Source of the DNA: Epibacterium ulvae
Lineage (GTDB): Bacteria; Pseudomonadota; Alphaproteobacteria; Rhodobacterales; Rhodobacteraceae
Assembly (NCBI RefSeq): GCF_018678075.1
Contig: NZ_JAHHIR010000028.1
Span: forward strand, 1 to 64,000
DNA length: 64,000 nt
Direction of reading: 5' to 3'
Below, piece by piece: positions 38,897 through 48,216 of this stretch (its first letter is position 1; every line of letters starts with the position of its first letter). Made by a program: the position numbers and the translations under genes. The notes beneath the pieces were generated by a model. The model was not told where the DNA came from. It searched no databases and was given only the letters and a program-made list of their open reading frames with translations.

Positions 38897-41233
38897 TCAG
38901 AACGAGGTCCATTTGTCATCATTTGCAGCCATCGCAACCACGTGGTCGTCTTCTTCCACAAAATCCACAGCGGGCGCCGCAAGGGCCGGTGGCTGAGGCG
39001 CTTGCGTGATCACGGCCTGCGCACCAGACGAGTGTTCAGCGGTTTTGAATTTGTCGACATGACCAATGAGTTTATTCACATCTGCACGCAGCAAGTGTGA
39101 CGCGGCAGTGCTTTCCTCGACCATGGCGGCGTTGCGTTGGGTGAACTGATCCAACTGCGAGATACCGGTGTTGATTTCGGACAGGGCGGTTGATTGTTCA
39201 CGCGACGTCTGTGCGATCTGCTGCACCAGACCAGAGATATCCTTAACCTGGCCAACAATCACTGACAGTGCCTCGCCGGTGCGGCCAACCATTTCAACCC
39301 CTCGGCTCACCTGCTGACCGCTGGATTCGATGAGGGTTTTGATTTCCCGCGCCGCATCTGCGGACCGTTGCGCCAAACCACGCACTTCCGAGGCAACCAC
39401 GGCAAACCCGCGTCCTGCTTCACCTGCACGCGCGGCTTCCACACCGGCGTTCAGCGCCAACAGGTTGGTCTGGAAGGCGATGTCGTCGATCACGCCGATG
39501 ATCTGTGCGATCTGTGACGACGACGCCTCAATCTCGGTCATGGCTTCAATGGTTTCAGAAACAACACCGCCGCTTTCTTCGGCTTTGCTGCGTGCGGTTT
39601 CAACGGTTATTTCTACCGTCTCAACATGTTCAGTCGCCAAACGAACGCTGGTGGTCACTTCTTCCAAGGCCGCAACCGTTTGTTCCAGCGTGGCCGCTTG
39701 CGATTCCGTGCGTTCTGACAAGGTGTCCGCCGCGCCTGCAACCTCTGTCGCGCCTTTGTCGATGTTCAGAGCCGTTTCGCGCACGGTTACGATAACATCG
39801 TTGAGGCCGATCAAAGCGTCGTTGATGCTGTAGCGGAGCTTTTTGTGCTCAACCGGGAAGAACTCCAACACTTTGTTGCGGAAATCACCTTCTGACAGGC
39901 TCATCAGGGCCGCGCTCAGCAATTCGACCACGCGACGGTTGTCTTTTTGAACAATATCCTCGCGCGCCTGGGCCTCGGCACCTTCTTTCAAGAGGACCTG
40001 CAAATTGGCGATGGTTTTGGAGATGAAACCAACTTCATCGGTGCGATGCTGCCCCACAATGTCCTGGTCGTAGTTTTGTGCTGCGATCTGTTCCAGCTCG
40101 TAGGCAAGTTGCCCGATCCGTTTGATCACCCGTCGCACGGAGTACCAGACCAGGAAGCAGAGCAAAAAGCCGGTCACTGCCATTTCAATGATACCGGAAA
40201 TTGTCGCGCGGTCGACGAACTTCATCGCTTCTGCACGGTCAATCTCAAACACCAGCCCCCAGCTTTCGCCATAGAGAGAGTCGACGTGATAGGTCTCAGA
40301 AATCACGATGGATCCGTGCGCACCAACGGACGACGGTGTGTAGACTTCCTCACCAGACAATGCGTATTTGATCTGCTCAAGATCCGGCAGCTTGTCCAGG
40401 GCCTTATAGGCGCCTTCGTGACGCGAATTCGACAGAGCCTTGCCACTGCTGCTGACCAAATAGATCTCACCACTTTCGCCCAGCAATTCGGACTCGGACA
40501 AGATGATCTGCATCGTTTCAAGCGGCAATTGCACCGCGACAACGCCAGCCCGGCGTCCATTTACAAACACGGGGGCGGACAAGAACATAACCGGTTCGCC
40601 CGCGCTTGCCTCATAGGCGACGATCTCGGACGCATGCATCTGCCCCGCCTCAAGCCGGTTTCCGGATTTGAACACTTCGCCCAGACCGCTGTCGGCGTAT
40701 TTTCCGTTGTTGAAATTCAGGGCAAAGTCATCTGCTTTGGCAACCGAATAGACAAGGTTTCCGGCGGTATCAAAAAGGAACACATCGTTATAGCCACGCG
40801 CGCGCTGAAACGATCGTAGCCCGACATGGTGGCGTTCATGCGCCTGTGTCCAGAGGGAGCCGTCCTGAGCTGTTGTCAGCTCATCCTTTTGGCCGGCCGG
40901 TTTGGAATTGTCGGTGATATACATACGACGCAGATCGGCGGAGGCATCATTTCCATGAATCCTCCAACCGTTGGAAAAATCCGTAACCGCCGAGGTTACC
41001 GCCACACTGTCCGCAAGGGCGGTCACGTCGCGCCGCGCATCGTCGAGCCAGCGTTCGAGCGCCGCGCCCTTTTCATGTACGTAACTGGTATAAGCGGAGC
41101 GGTGGTCTTCTTCGATAGCATGCGACGCTTGTCGCAGCTGTGTAACGCTAAGCGCGGTGACCAAACACAACGATGGCATCGCTATTGTGAGTGGTAACTT
41201 CCAAGCGAGTTTCCAATCGGGTAACTTGAACAT
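38897..41233 (-). CDS. Methyl-accepting chemotaxis protein with large periplasmic sensor
   Basis: 778 residues. Membrane helix 1 (PLTIAMPSLCLVTALSVTQL, about 14-33) and helix 2 (about 345-366) enclose a roughly 310-residue periplasmic region of dCache type (FLFDTAGNLVYSV, GEIYLVSSSGKALS). A HAMP domain (about 370-430) precedes the signalling domain with hairpin tip AFQTNLLALNAGVEAARAGE. The protein ends in DDKWTSF, which fits the xWxxF pentapeptide that tethers the methyltransferase CheR. ATG 41233 follows GGAAGG; the extra upstream codons are not needed. The ligand is unknown; no other chemotaxis gene is nearby. Confidence 0.92.
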   Translation of the reverse strand: MFKLPDWKLAWKLPLTIAMPSLCLVTALSVTQLRQASHAIEEDHRSAYTSYVHEKGAALERWLDDARRDVTALADSVAVTSAVTDFSNGWRIHGNDASADLRRMYITDNSKPAGQKDELTTAQDGSLWTQAHERHHVGLRSFQRARGYNDVFLFDTAGNLVYSVAKADDFALNFNNGKYADSGLGEVFKSGNRLEAGQMHASEIVAYEASAGEPVMFLSAPVFVNGRRAGVVAVQLPLETMQIILSESELLGESGEIYLVSSSGKALSNSRHEGAYKALDKLPDLEQIKYALSGEEVYTPSSVGAHGSIVISETYHVDSLYGESWGLVFEIDRAEAMKFVDRATISGIIEMAVTGFLLCFLVWYSVRRVIKRIGQLAYELEQIAAQNYDQDIVGQHRTDEVGFISKTIANLQVLLKEGAEAQAREDIVQKDNRRVVELLSAALMSLSEGDFRNKVLEFFPVEHKKLRYSINDALIGLNDVIVTVRETALNIDKGATEVAGAADTLSERTESQAATLEQTVAALEEVTTSVRLATEHVETVEITVETARSKAEESGGVVSETIEAMTEIEASSSQIAQIIGVIDDIAFQTNLLALNAGVEAARAGEAGRGFAVVASEVRGLAQRSADAAREIKTLIESSGQQVSRGVEMVGRTGEALSVIVGQVKDISGLVQQIAQTSREQSTALSEINTGISQLDQFTQRNAAMVEESTAASHLLRADVNKLIGHVDKFKTAEHSSGAQAVITQAPQPPALAAPAVDFVEEDDHVVAMAANDDKWTSF

Positions 41234-41624
41234 CCTGCAACCTTCCGAACACCATACTGACAACAACTCAATTCAGTATATCGTTAGGGTTGTTTCGTTT
41301 AAATCTAACTCACCCCAAGAGCTGTACCGCAAATTCATCAACAATTCACGCCTCGCAAGGTGAAAATCTTCGCAAAACGGTAAGTATTCCCCCGTAACGG
41401 CACCGTTTCCACGCGATGCTTCGTGCAAAAGGCTGAGGGACTGCTCCGTCAGGCCCTGCAAACGGCGGAACAGGCGAAACGGGCGCATTTTACCAAAACC
41501 TATGCCGGTGTCGTGCACAACTGATGCGCGACGGGGAGCTACGTGAATTACGTCTGGATGAGAGGAGAGTTGACGCACTCGGCGCAATCGCTAAACCTCA
41601 AAGGTAAGATCCAGGAGAAATTTG
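41234..41624. other. Gene-free stretch between the chemotaxis receptor and DUF4177
   Basis: 391 bases that should hold both divergent promoters. The part near the receptor is AT-rich (TCAGTATATCGTTAGGGTTG). A 104-codon open frame on the minus strand and short plus-strand frames are present but lack ribosome sites and family signatures, so I do not call them. A good Shine-Dalgarno (CCAGGAG) at 41611 belongs to the DUF4177 gene. Confidence 0.5.
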
Positions 41625-42155
41625 ATGTCCGCATTTGAATACAAGGTCGTTCCCGCGCCCGCCAAAGGCACCAAGGCCAGGGGGGTAAAGACGCCAGAGG
41701 CGCGTTTTGCCAATTCGGTGGAGATCACCCTGAATGAAATGGCCGCCGAGGGGTGGGAATATCTGCGGGCTGAATTGTTGCCGTCAGAGGAACGGTCGGG
41801 GCTGACAAGCTCCACCACCAACTGGCGCAATGTGTTGGTGTTTCGCCGCGCAATTGAGCAACTCGTCCAAAATGCGATGGCATCTGAGGCAGTTCCAGCG
41901 CCTGCCGCGCCTGTTGTTGAAACGCCGCGGGCAGAAACCCAGCCGGATTTGCCTGCCGAGCCGCCGTTGTCGGTTGACGAAGATGAGATCGCTTTTGCCG
42001 GAGATCCTGAGGCTTCCCCGACCGCGCCATCCGTGCCGGGACCGGGGGCTGTGCGCATGCTCAAGGACGATGGCGTGGAAGAAGTGAGCCCGGTGTCCGG
42101 CCTCACCACTGCGTTGAAACGGCGCGCGACTCAGCGGACCGACGACGACAGCTGA
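41625..42155 (+). CDS. DUF4177-domain protein with disordered tail
   Basis: 176 residues. The first 70 (FEYKVVPAP, LNEMAAEGWEYLRAEL, NVLVFRR) are the DUF4177 fold, a small beta-alpha domain of unknown role. The rest (about 80-176) is proline/acid-rich and probably disordered, ending in a basic stretch TALKRRATQRTDD. ATG 41625 behind CCAGGAG is the start. It is convergent with bolA, with no clear terminator between them. Confidence 0.8.
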   Translation: MSAFEYKVVPAPAKGTKARGVKTPEARFANSVEITLNEMAAEGWEYLRAELLPSEERSGLTSSTTNWRNVLVFRRAIEQLVQNAMASEAVPAPAAPVVETPRAETQPDLPAEPPLSVDEDEIAFAGDPEASPTAPSVPGPGAVRMLKDDGVEEVSPVSGLTTALKRRATQRTDDDS

Positions 42156-42195
42156 CCCGCCAGTCGCACATGCGATCAATGGGTTAGACAGCGCT

Positions 42196-42450
42196 TTAGA
42201 CGCCCACATCCAACGCCAATGCGTGGATTTTGGGCATCACATCTCGGAGAGCTTTATGAATGGCGCGGTGTTGGGCCACCCGGTTTTGCGCGGCAAAGCT
42301 TTCGGCGCGAATACGCACGTTAAAGTGGCTTTCACCGCGTCCGTCGTGCCCTGCATGACCACGATGGCTGTCACTGTCGTCCACCACCTCAAGCTCGCTT
42401 GGGGCAAAGGCCGCGCGCAGCCGGTTTTCGATTTCGTCTCGCATGCTCAT
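42196..42450 (-). CDS. bolA: BolA-family protein
   Basis: 84 residues. Short N-terminus MRDEIENRLRAAF, then the BolA core with SHFNVRIRAESFAAQNRVAQH and the nucleic-acid-like helix KALRDVMPKIHALAL. BolA proteins pair with monothiol glutaredoxins in iron-sulphur and iron handling. A histidine-rich loop (SDSHRGHAGHDGRGESH) is present and could provide cluster ligands with the glutaredoxin; this is inference. The start may be ATG 42450 or two codons later. Divergent from the J-domain gene. Confidence 0.9.
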   Translation of the reverse strand: MSMRDEIENRLRAAFAPSELEVVDDSDSHRGHAGHDGRGESHFNVRIRAESFAAQNRVAQHRAIHKALRDVMPKIHALALDVGV

Positions 42451-42557
42451 TTTCCGCTTATCTCCATAAAAATTCCTCTACCCCCCTTCTATCTCCTGCA
42501 CCGTAGATTAGAATGCCAATCCCGAGTCGAATAGATGCGTCCAGAAGGTGACCCCCC

Positions 42558-43184
42558 ATGAGCAAGTCAGATCCTTTCGGTTTTGATATGTCCGTCAGCA
42601 CTTCCAAGAAGAAGAACCCGCGGGGCCGTCGCAGCGCGTCTGGTGCCTCGGAAACCTCGGTTCGTCAATGCGATCATCCGAGCTGCGAGCTGGCAGGAAA
42701 GTTCCGCGCGCCCAAGGCGCCCGATGTGTTGGATGATTTCTACTGGTTCTGTCAGGACCACATCCGCGAGTACAATCAAAAGTGGAACTTCTTTGAAGGC
42801 ACCACTGAGGCCGAGCTGAATGCGCAGCGTTCCAAAGACAAGGTCTGGGAACGTGAGACCAAGCCGCTGGGTGACCCGGAAGCGCGCGCCTGGGCCCGCC
42901 TGGGCATCGAGGACCCGCATCAGGTTCTGGGCGGCAATGCCACGCAGAACCCCGGCCGCAGCGGCGGCGCAGTTGGACGCCGCCTGCCCCCGACCGAGCG
43001 GCGCGCGCTGGAGGTGCTGGAGGCCAAGGATGATTGGACCAAGGCTGACATCCGCAAAGCCTACAAGAAGCTGATCAAAGTGCTGCACCCCGACATGAAC
43101 GGCGGCGACCGCAGCCAGGAAGAACAGCTTCAAGAGGTCATGTGGGCCTGGGATCAGGTCAAAGACAGCCGCTCTTTCAAGTAA
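42558..43184 (+). CDS. J-domain protein with the J domain at the C-terminus
   Basis: 208 residues. Only the last 70 resemble a J domain: TKADIRKAYKKLIKVLHPDMNGGD has the HPD tripeptide needed to stimulate DnaK ATPase. The first 130 residues carry CDHPSCELAGKFRAPKAPD and YWFCQDHIREYNQKWNFF, a conserved alphaproteobacterial module with two cysteine-histidine pairs that may bind metal. It is therefore a type III J protein with a dedicated client. Such genes commonly lie next to bolA and cobS in this class, as here. Confidence 0.88.
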   Translation: MSKSDPFGFDMSVSTSKKKNPRGRRSASGASETSVRQCDHPSCELAGKFRAPKAPDVLDDFYWFCQDHIREYNQKWNFFEGTTEAELNAQRSKDKVWERETKPLGDPEARAWARLGIEDPHQVLGGNATQNPGRSGGAVGRRLPPTERRALEVLEAKDDWTKADIRKAYKKLIKVLHPDMNGGDRSQEEQLQEVMWAWDQVKDSRSFK

Positions 43185-43213
43185 CCGACGCGGCCCGTTC
43201 ACGGCACACAGAC

Positions 43214-43250
43214 AAGCTCCGATCCTGGGATCGGGGCTTTGTTGTTTTTG
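43214..43250 (+). terminator. Rho-independent terminator of the J-domain gene
   Basis: AAGCTCCGATC (43214-43224) pairs with GATCGGGGCTT (43229-43239) and is followed by TTGTTGTTTTT. Confidence 0.85.
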
Positions 43251-43460
43251 ATGCATGTGCCGGTTTGGCGCGGCGCATGCGGCACGACCCAAAACTGTTG
43301 AACCCGACGTGCCTTGGGTAAACTGCAGCATTGCTGTCTCAAAACATCCGATTTTTTGTTACACTCCATTGGTACCAGCGAGGGATAGGTGCAGATTGCG
43401 CCGCCTCCGTTGACGTAACAAAACACTGGGCTGCCCCCGGTGGGACTGTGGACAGGACCG

Positions 43461-44072
43461 ATGACCGATCTTTTTAACAGCCTTCATCACATCTCGCTTT
43501 GGACCGCGATTGTTGCGGCTGCGGCCCTTGCTGCGCATCTAACGCTGAGCCTGCGACGTCCTGATCTGGGCCTGTGGCCTGCGGCAGAAGGCTGGCGGCA
43601 TCATCTGGCCTTTGGCATCTTTCGCGTCTTTTGCGGTGCGACGGTGGTCTTTGCGGTCTGTGAAGTCTTTGTGAACGGGTTTGGCCATTGGGCCCGCTAT
43701 GCGGTTGGCCTGCCGGTGATGATCGTGGCTTTTGGCATTACGCTGCGCGGATATAAATTCCTCGGCCTCGACAACACCTATTGCGAAAGCGATGGTCTGG
43801 TGACCGGCGGCATGTATGCCTATTCCCGCAATCCGCAATATGTGACCTCGGTTCTGGCGACGGTTGGTTTGGGGATCACCTCTGGCTCGCTGATTACCCT
43901 GGGCTTTGCGACTGCACTCTTTGCGCTCTACTTCCTGTTTGTTCTGAACGAGGAACGCTGGCTGCTGCTCGGTTACGATCGCGCCTTTGTCGACTATATG
44001 AAATCCACCCCACGGTTCGTTGACGAACGCAGCCTGGAGCGTGTGCATCAACAGATCAAAGCGGCGCTTTAG
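43461..44072 (+). CDS. Isoprenylcysteine-methyltransferase-like membrane methyltransferase
   Basis: 203 residues with four to five membrane segments (TAIVAAAALAAHLTL, YAVGLPVMIVAFGITL, LITLGFATALFALYFLFV). The catalytic motif is DGLVTGGMYAYSRNPQYVT and the family ending is NEERWLLLGYDRAFVDYMKSTPRF. Such enzymes methylate small lipids or thiols using S-adenosylmethionine. I chose ATG 43461, behind ACAGGAC; a GTG at 43440 is an alternative. This is the intact relative of the frameshifted gene at 25837-26305. Confidence 0.82.
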   Translation: MTDLFNSLHHISLWTAIVAAAALAAHLTLSLRRPDLGLWPAAEGWRHHLAFGIFRVFCGATVVFAVCEVFVNGFGHWARYAVGLPVMIVAFGITLRGYKFLGLDNTYCESDGLVTGGMYAYSRNPQYVTSVLATVGLGITSGSLITLGFATALFALYFLFVLNEERWLLLGYDRAFVDYMKSTPRFVDERSLERVHQQIKAAL

Positions 44073-44285
44073 ACGTATAAATACTGAGCAATTATACCCG
44101 TGCGCCGTTCGTTTCCCGCCTGACGCACGGCCCTGAATGCCGCGTAAGATACGTCACGCTCAAGAAATCCCAATTGAATTGTACTGGGACGTTCGATCCT
44201 CTTGCCCTTGGCGTCCAGATCGGGCACCAATCGGCGAGAAATGATCTGCCCTCTAGGAGGGGGAACGAGAATAAGGACGACGGCA

Positions 44286-45272
44286 ATGAGCGACGGATTT
44301 CTGGACATCAACGCAAAACCGACTGAAACAATTTCGGTACGCGATGTATTTGGCATCGATACGGATATGACCGTAAAAGGCTTTGCCGAACGCTCAAGCC
44401 GTGTTCCCGAACTGGACCCGACTTATAAATTTGACCCAGACACTACGCTGGCGATCCTTGCAGGGTTCAGCCACAACCGCCGTGTGATGATCCAAGGTTA
44501 CCACGGCACGGGTAAATCCACCCACATCGAACAGGTTGCCTCGCGCCTGAACTGGCCGTCGGTGCGTGTGAACCTCGACAGCCACATCAGCCGGATCGAT
44601 CTGATCGGTAAGGACGCGATCAAACTGCGCGATGGCAAACAGGTCACCGAATTCCACGAAGGCATCCTGCCCTGGGCGCTACGCAACCCGGTTGCAATCG
44701 TGTTTGATGAATATGATGCGGGCCGCGCGGACGTGATGTTTGTGATCCAGCGTGTTCTGGAAACAGACGGTAAACTGACCCTGCTGGACCAGAACGAAAT
44801 CATCACGCCAAACGCCAACTTCCGCCTGTTTGCCACCGCAAACACCGTCGGTCTGGGCGACACCACCGGTCTGTATCACGGCACCCAGCAGATCAACCAA
44901 GCGCAGATGGACCGTTGGTCTTTGGTGGCGACGCTGAACTACCTAAGCATCGACGCGGAAACCAATATCGTTCTGTCCAAAGCGCCCCATTACAACACCG
45001 CCGAAGGCCGCAAGAAGATCAGCCAGATGGTCACCGTTGCCGACCTGACCCGGACCGCGTTTATGAACGGTGATCTGTCGACCGTCATGTCACCACGGAC
45101 CGTGATCAACTGGGCCCAAAACGCCGAGATCTTCCGCGACGTGGGCTATGCCTTCCGCCTGTCTTTCCTCAACAAATGTGATGAGCTGGAACGCCAGACC
45201 GTGGCGGAATTCTACCAGCGTTGTTTTGACGAAGAACTACCTGAAAGTGCTGCAAGCGTGAGCTTGGGATAA
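44286..45272 (+). CDS. cobS: Cobaltochelatase subunit CobS (AAA+ ATPase)
   Basis: 328 residues. Walker [11 protein letters not shown], Walker [12 protein letters not shown] and the sensor segment [15 protein letters not shown]. The N-terminus [17 protein letters not shown] is typical of CobS. With CobT it forms the ATP-driven chaperone ring that helps CobN insert cobalt into hydrogenobyrinate diamide in the aerobic vitamin B12 pathway. CobN is not in the window. ATAAGGACG precedes the ATG; 28 extra in-frame codons upstream lack domain character. Confidence 0.95.
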   Translation: MSDGFLDINAKPTETISVRDVFGIDTDMTVKGFAERSSRVPELDPTYKFDPDTTLAILAGFSHNRRVMIQGYHGTGKSTHIEQVASRLNWPSVRVNLDSHISRIDLIGKDAIKLRDGKQVTEFHEGILPWALRNPVAIVFDEYDAGRADVMFVIQRVLETDGKLTLLDQNEIITPNANFRLFATANTVGLGDTTGLYHGTQQINQAQMDRWSLVATLNYLSIDAETNIVLSKAPHYNTAEGRKKISQMVTVADLTRTAFMNGDLSTVMSPRTVINWAQNAEIFRDVGYAFRLSFLNKCDELERQTVAEFYQRCFDEELPESAASVSLG

Positions 45273-45291
45273 GACACAAAGGATAGCGGAT

Positions 45292-45993
45292 ATGCATATT
45301 GGCCTGATTGGCGGGATTGGCGTTGCGGCGACCATTGTCTATTACCAGCGGCTCACCGCTGCGGTAGACAAAATGGGCGCGCAACTTGATCTCACCATCA
45401 GCCACGGCGATATCCGAACCCTGATCCGCAACAACCTCGCGGATGACCGGATCCCGCAGGCAGAAATCTTTGCCCGCCAGATCGACAATCTGAAAGGTGC
45501 CGGATGTGATTGTGTCGCGCTGACCTCGCTTGGAGCGCATTTCTGCGTCGACGAGTTGGCGGCTCAATCCTCACTTCCCATTGTCTCGGGCGTGGATCCA
45601 CTGGATGCATCTTTTGCAGCGCAGGGCATCGGCACAGTTGGGCTGTTGGGGACGCGGGTTGTGATGCGCAGCAGGCTTTATGGTCAACTGAGCAAGACCA
45701 AAGCCGTGGCGCTGGATGACGAGATCGAGACCCTCGGCCAAACCTATCAGGAGATGGCCGTTGCCGGACAATGCGACCCCCAGCAACGTGCCCTGTTGCT
45801 GGATGCGGGAAAACGCATGATCCAGGACCACGGCGCGGATGCGATTGTTCTGGCGGGGACCGATCTGAACCTAGCCTTTGACGGACAGGATCCGGGGTAT
45901 ACAGTAATAGATGCGCTTGATGTGCATGTGGCGGTTCTGGCCGATCTCGCATGTGGCAGCAAAAGTCTAGATGAAGTGGCTATGAAGACATGA
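45292..45993 (+). CDS. Asp/Glu racemase-like protein lacking both catalytic cysteines
   Basis: 233 residues. The start [20 protein letters not shown] and [18 protein letters not shown] show the aspartate/glutamate racemase fold. In true racemases the two catalytic cysteines lie in a CNT-H motif and a GCTE motif. Here the first reads VALTSLGAH (threonine in place of cysteine) and the second [11 protein letters not shown] (glycine). It therefore probably cannot racemise amino acids by the standard mechanism. It sits between cobS (19 bases before) and cobT, whose start overlaps its stop (ATGA, 45990-45993). A binding, hydrolase or scaffold role for cobaltochelatase is possible but unproven. Confidence 0.85.
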   Translation: MHIGLIGGIGVAATIVYYQRLTAAVDKMGAQLDLTISHGDIRTLIRNNLADDRIPQAEIFARQIDNLKGAGCDCVALTSLGAHFCVDELAAQSSLPIVSGVDPLDASFAAQGIGTVGLLGTRVVMRSRLYGQLSKTKAVALDDEIETLGQTYQEMAVAGQCDPQQRALLLDAGKRMIQDHGADAIVLAGTDLNLAFDGQDPGYTVIDALDVHVAVLADLACGSKSLDEVAMKT

Positions 45994-47870
45994 GCAAACC
46001 AAACGACAATCCGGCCGATCCGTTCAAAAAAGCTCTGGCTGAGGCCACCAAAGTCATGGCTGATGATGCGGAGCTTTCGGTCAATTACACCGTCGACCCG
46101 GCGGGTCTGTCGGGCGACACCATGCGCCTGCCGCAAGTCTCACGCCGCATGACCCGCGATGAGGTCCTGCTGGCACGCGGCACGGCTGATGCGCTGGCGT
46201 TGAAGCGCCGCTACCACAATGATGAGCTGCACGCGAAATATGCCCCTCCGGGAGAGATGGCGCGTGAACTCTATGAGGCGATGGAAACTGCCCGCTGCGA
46301 AGCGATGGGTGCGCGTGACATGCCCGGCACCGCCTCAAACATCGACGTCAAAATCACCCATGAAGCGCTGCGCCGTGGTTATGATCAGGTAAAAACCTCC
46401 GCTGAAGCGCCATTGGCGGTCTCTGCCGGTTATCTGATCCGTCATCTGGCCACCGGCCGCCCTCTGCCCGCAGCGGCTGAAAACGTCATGGAGTTGTGGC
46501 GCGGGTTCATCGAATCCCAAGCCGGTGAGACATTGGAAAACCTGGACGAGACTCTGGCCGACCAATCCGCCTTTGCCAAATTTGCGCGCCGGATGATCGA
46601 TGATCTGGGCTATGGCGACCAGCTGGGCGATGATCCCGATGAGCTGAGCGACGACGAAGATCTCGACGCCGAGGACGACGACACCGACGATCAGGAAGAC
46701 CCCGATTCCAGCGGTCAGGACGAAGAGGAGCAGGACGACACCGACGCCTCTCCCGAACAGGCGCAGGAACAGCAGCAGGACGAAAGTCAGGCGCAAGTCA
46801 ATATGGACGACATCGCCGATGAGGAGATGACGGAAGAGACCGAGATGCCGGAAGGGGAAGCCCCGCTTGACCCGCCGCCGCCTCCGCCGGTGTCCGAGGC
46901 TGATCCCGACTACAAAGTCTTCCTTGAGACCCATGACGAAGAGATCGCAGCAGAGGATCTGGCCGAACCACAAGAACTGGAACGCCTGCGCGCCTACCTG
47001 GACCAACAGCTGGAGCCACTGAAGGGCGCGGTGAGCCGCCTGGCCAACAAACTGCAACGCCGCCTGCAAGCGCAGCAAAACCGTTCATGGGAGTTTGACC
47101 TGGAAGAAGGCATTCTGGACGCAGGCCGCCTGGCACGGGTTGTGGCCAACCCCACAACGCCGCTGTCCTTCAAGATCGAACATGACACTGAGTTCCGCGA
47201 TACTGTGGTGACGCTTTTGCTGGACAATTCCGGCTCGATGCGGGGCCGTCCCATTTCGATCGCAGCGATCTGCGCCGATGTTCTGGCGCGGACACTGGAA
47301 CGGTGCAATGTGAAGGTCGAAGTCCTCGGCTTTACCACCCGCGCCTGGAAAGGTGGCCAAGCGCGTGAGGCGTGGTTGAACGATGGACGCCCACAGCAGC
47401 CTGGCCGTTTGAACGATCTGCGCCACATCATCTATAAGTCTGCGGACGCCCCTATGCGACGGACGCGCGCCAATCTGGGCCTGATGATGAAAGAGGGCCT
47501 GCTGAAGGAAAACATCGACGGCGAGGCGCTGGAATGGGCGCACCGTCGCATGGTGGGCCGTCCTGAGGCGCGTAAGATCCTGATGGTGATCTCGGACGGG
47601 GCACCGGTGGATGATTCAACCCTATCGGTGAACCCTGCAAATTACCTGGAAAAACACCTACGGGATGTGATCGCCATGGTAGAACGCCGCCGTCAGGTGG
47701 AGCTGCTTGCAATCGGGATCGGGCATGACGTGACGCGCTACTATGACCGCGCCGTGACCATCACGGATGTGGAACAACTGGCCGGTGCGATGACCGAACA
47801 GCTGGCGGCATTGTTCGACAGCGATCCCCGCGCCCGCGCACGTGTGATGGGCATCCGCAAAGCAAGCTGA
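45990..47870 (+). CDS. cobT: Cobaltochelatase subunit CobT
   Basis: 626 residues. N-terminal helical part with [14 protein letters not shown]; a very acidic stretch at about 210-300 ([16 protein letters not shown]) typical of CobT; and a von Willebrand A domain at the C-terminus with the metal-ion site [13 protein letters not shown], then [12 protein letters not shown]. It partners CobS in the cobalt-insertion complex. Its ATG overlaps the stop of the racemase-like gene, so its translation is probably coupled to that gene. Confidence 0.95.
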   Translation: MSKPNDNPADPFKKALAEATKVMADDAELSVNYTVDPAGLSGDTMRLPQVSRRMTRDEVLLARGTADALALKRRYHNDELHAKYAPPGEMARELYEAMETARCEAMGARDMPGTASNIDVKITHEALRRGYDQVKTSAEAPLAVSAGYLIRHLATGRPLPAAAENVMELWRGFIESQAGETLENLDETLADQSAFAKFARRMIDDLGYGDQLGDDPDELSDDEDLDAEDDDTDDQEDPDSSGQDEEEQDDTDASPEQAQEQQQDESQAQVNMDDIADEEMTEETEMPEGEAPLDPPPPPPVSEADPDYKVFLETHDEEIAAEDLAEPQELERLRAYLDQQLEPLKGAVSRLANKLQRRLQAQQNRSWEFDLEEGILDAGRLARVVANPTTPLSFKIEHDTEFRDTVVTLLLDNSGSMRGRPISIAAICADVLARTLERCNVKVEVLGFTTRAWKGGQAREAWLNDGRPQQPGRLNDLRHIIYKSADAPMRRTRANLGLMMKEGLLKENIDGEALEWAHRRMVGRPEARKILMVISDGAPVDDSTLSVNPANYLEKHLRDVIAMVERRRQVELLAIGIGHDVTRYYDRAVTITDVEQLAGAMTEQLAALFDSDPRARARVMGIRKAS

Positions 47871-48216
47871 GCGGCAGAAGCTTTCTGTCCCAAAACAAAC
47901 AATCGCTCCCGCCCCTTGGATACTTGCATCACAGATGCAAAACCAAGTGTTGGGCCGGGCCGCGCTGACGCGCGGCATGTTGGTCTACGCCACCTTCGCC
48001 ACATAGCCCGCGCCGCGCATCAGCGCGGCGCTATGCCCAACGGGTTTTGGGCATCTCTTTGATGTACAAAACCGGGCGGGAGCCTCTGTTTTCTGCAGCT
48101 CACCGTTATCTGCGACTTGCGCCTTTTTAGACAACATGGAACAACTTTTGGACCAGGAATGCCTGCCTCACTTGAGGCGCTGATTTGGCCGATTTTCCAG
48201 GACAGGAGCCTATTGC
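47871..48216. other. Gene-free stretch with palindromic island C
   Basis: 346 bases between cobT and the M24 peptidase. Positions 47905-48083 are a hairpin-rich element bounded by inverted repeats (see next entry). The last 100 bases hold the AT-richer promoter region and the Shine-Dalgarno GGACAGGAGC of the peptidase gene. Confidence 0.6.
47905..48083. repeat. GC-rich palindromic island C with 10-base terminal inverted repeats
   Basis: GCTCCCGCCC (47905-47914) and GGGCGGGAGC (48074-48083) are perfect inverted copies 159 bases apart. Inside are two strong hairpins: GCCGCGC/GCGCGGC at 47959-47976 and GCGCCGCGC/GCGCGGCGC at 48010-48031. No open frame is inside. The structure suggests a small repeated, possibly mobile, element. 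Confidence 0.6.

Noticed and set aside
41273-41587. 104-codon minus-strand frame between the receptor and DUF4177
   Set aside because: No ribosome site, no recognisable domain, and it covers the region where both promoters should be.
44073-44285. Cobalamin riboswitch upstream of cobS
   Set aside because: The 213 bases show no B12-box-like sequence that I can recognise, and cobS is not a usual target.
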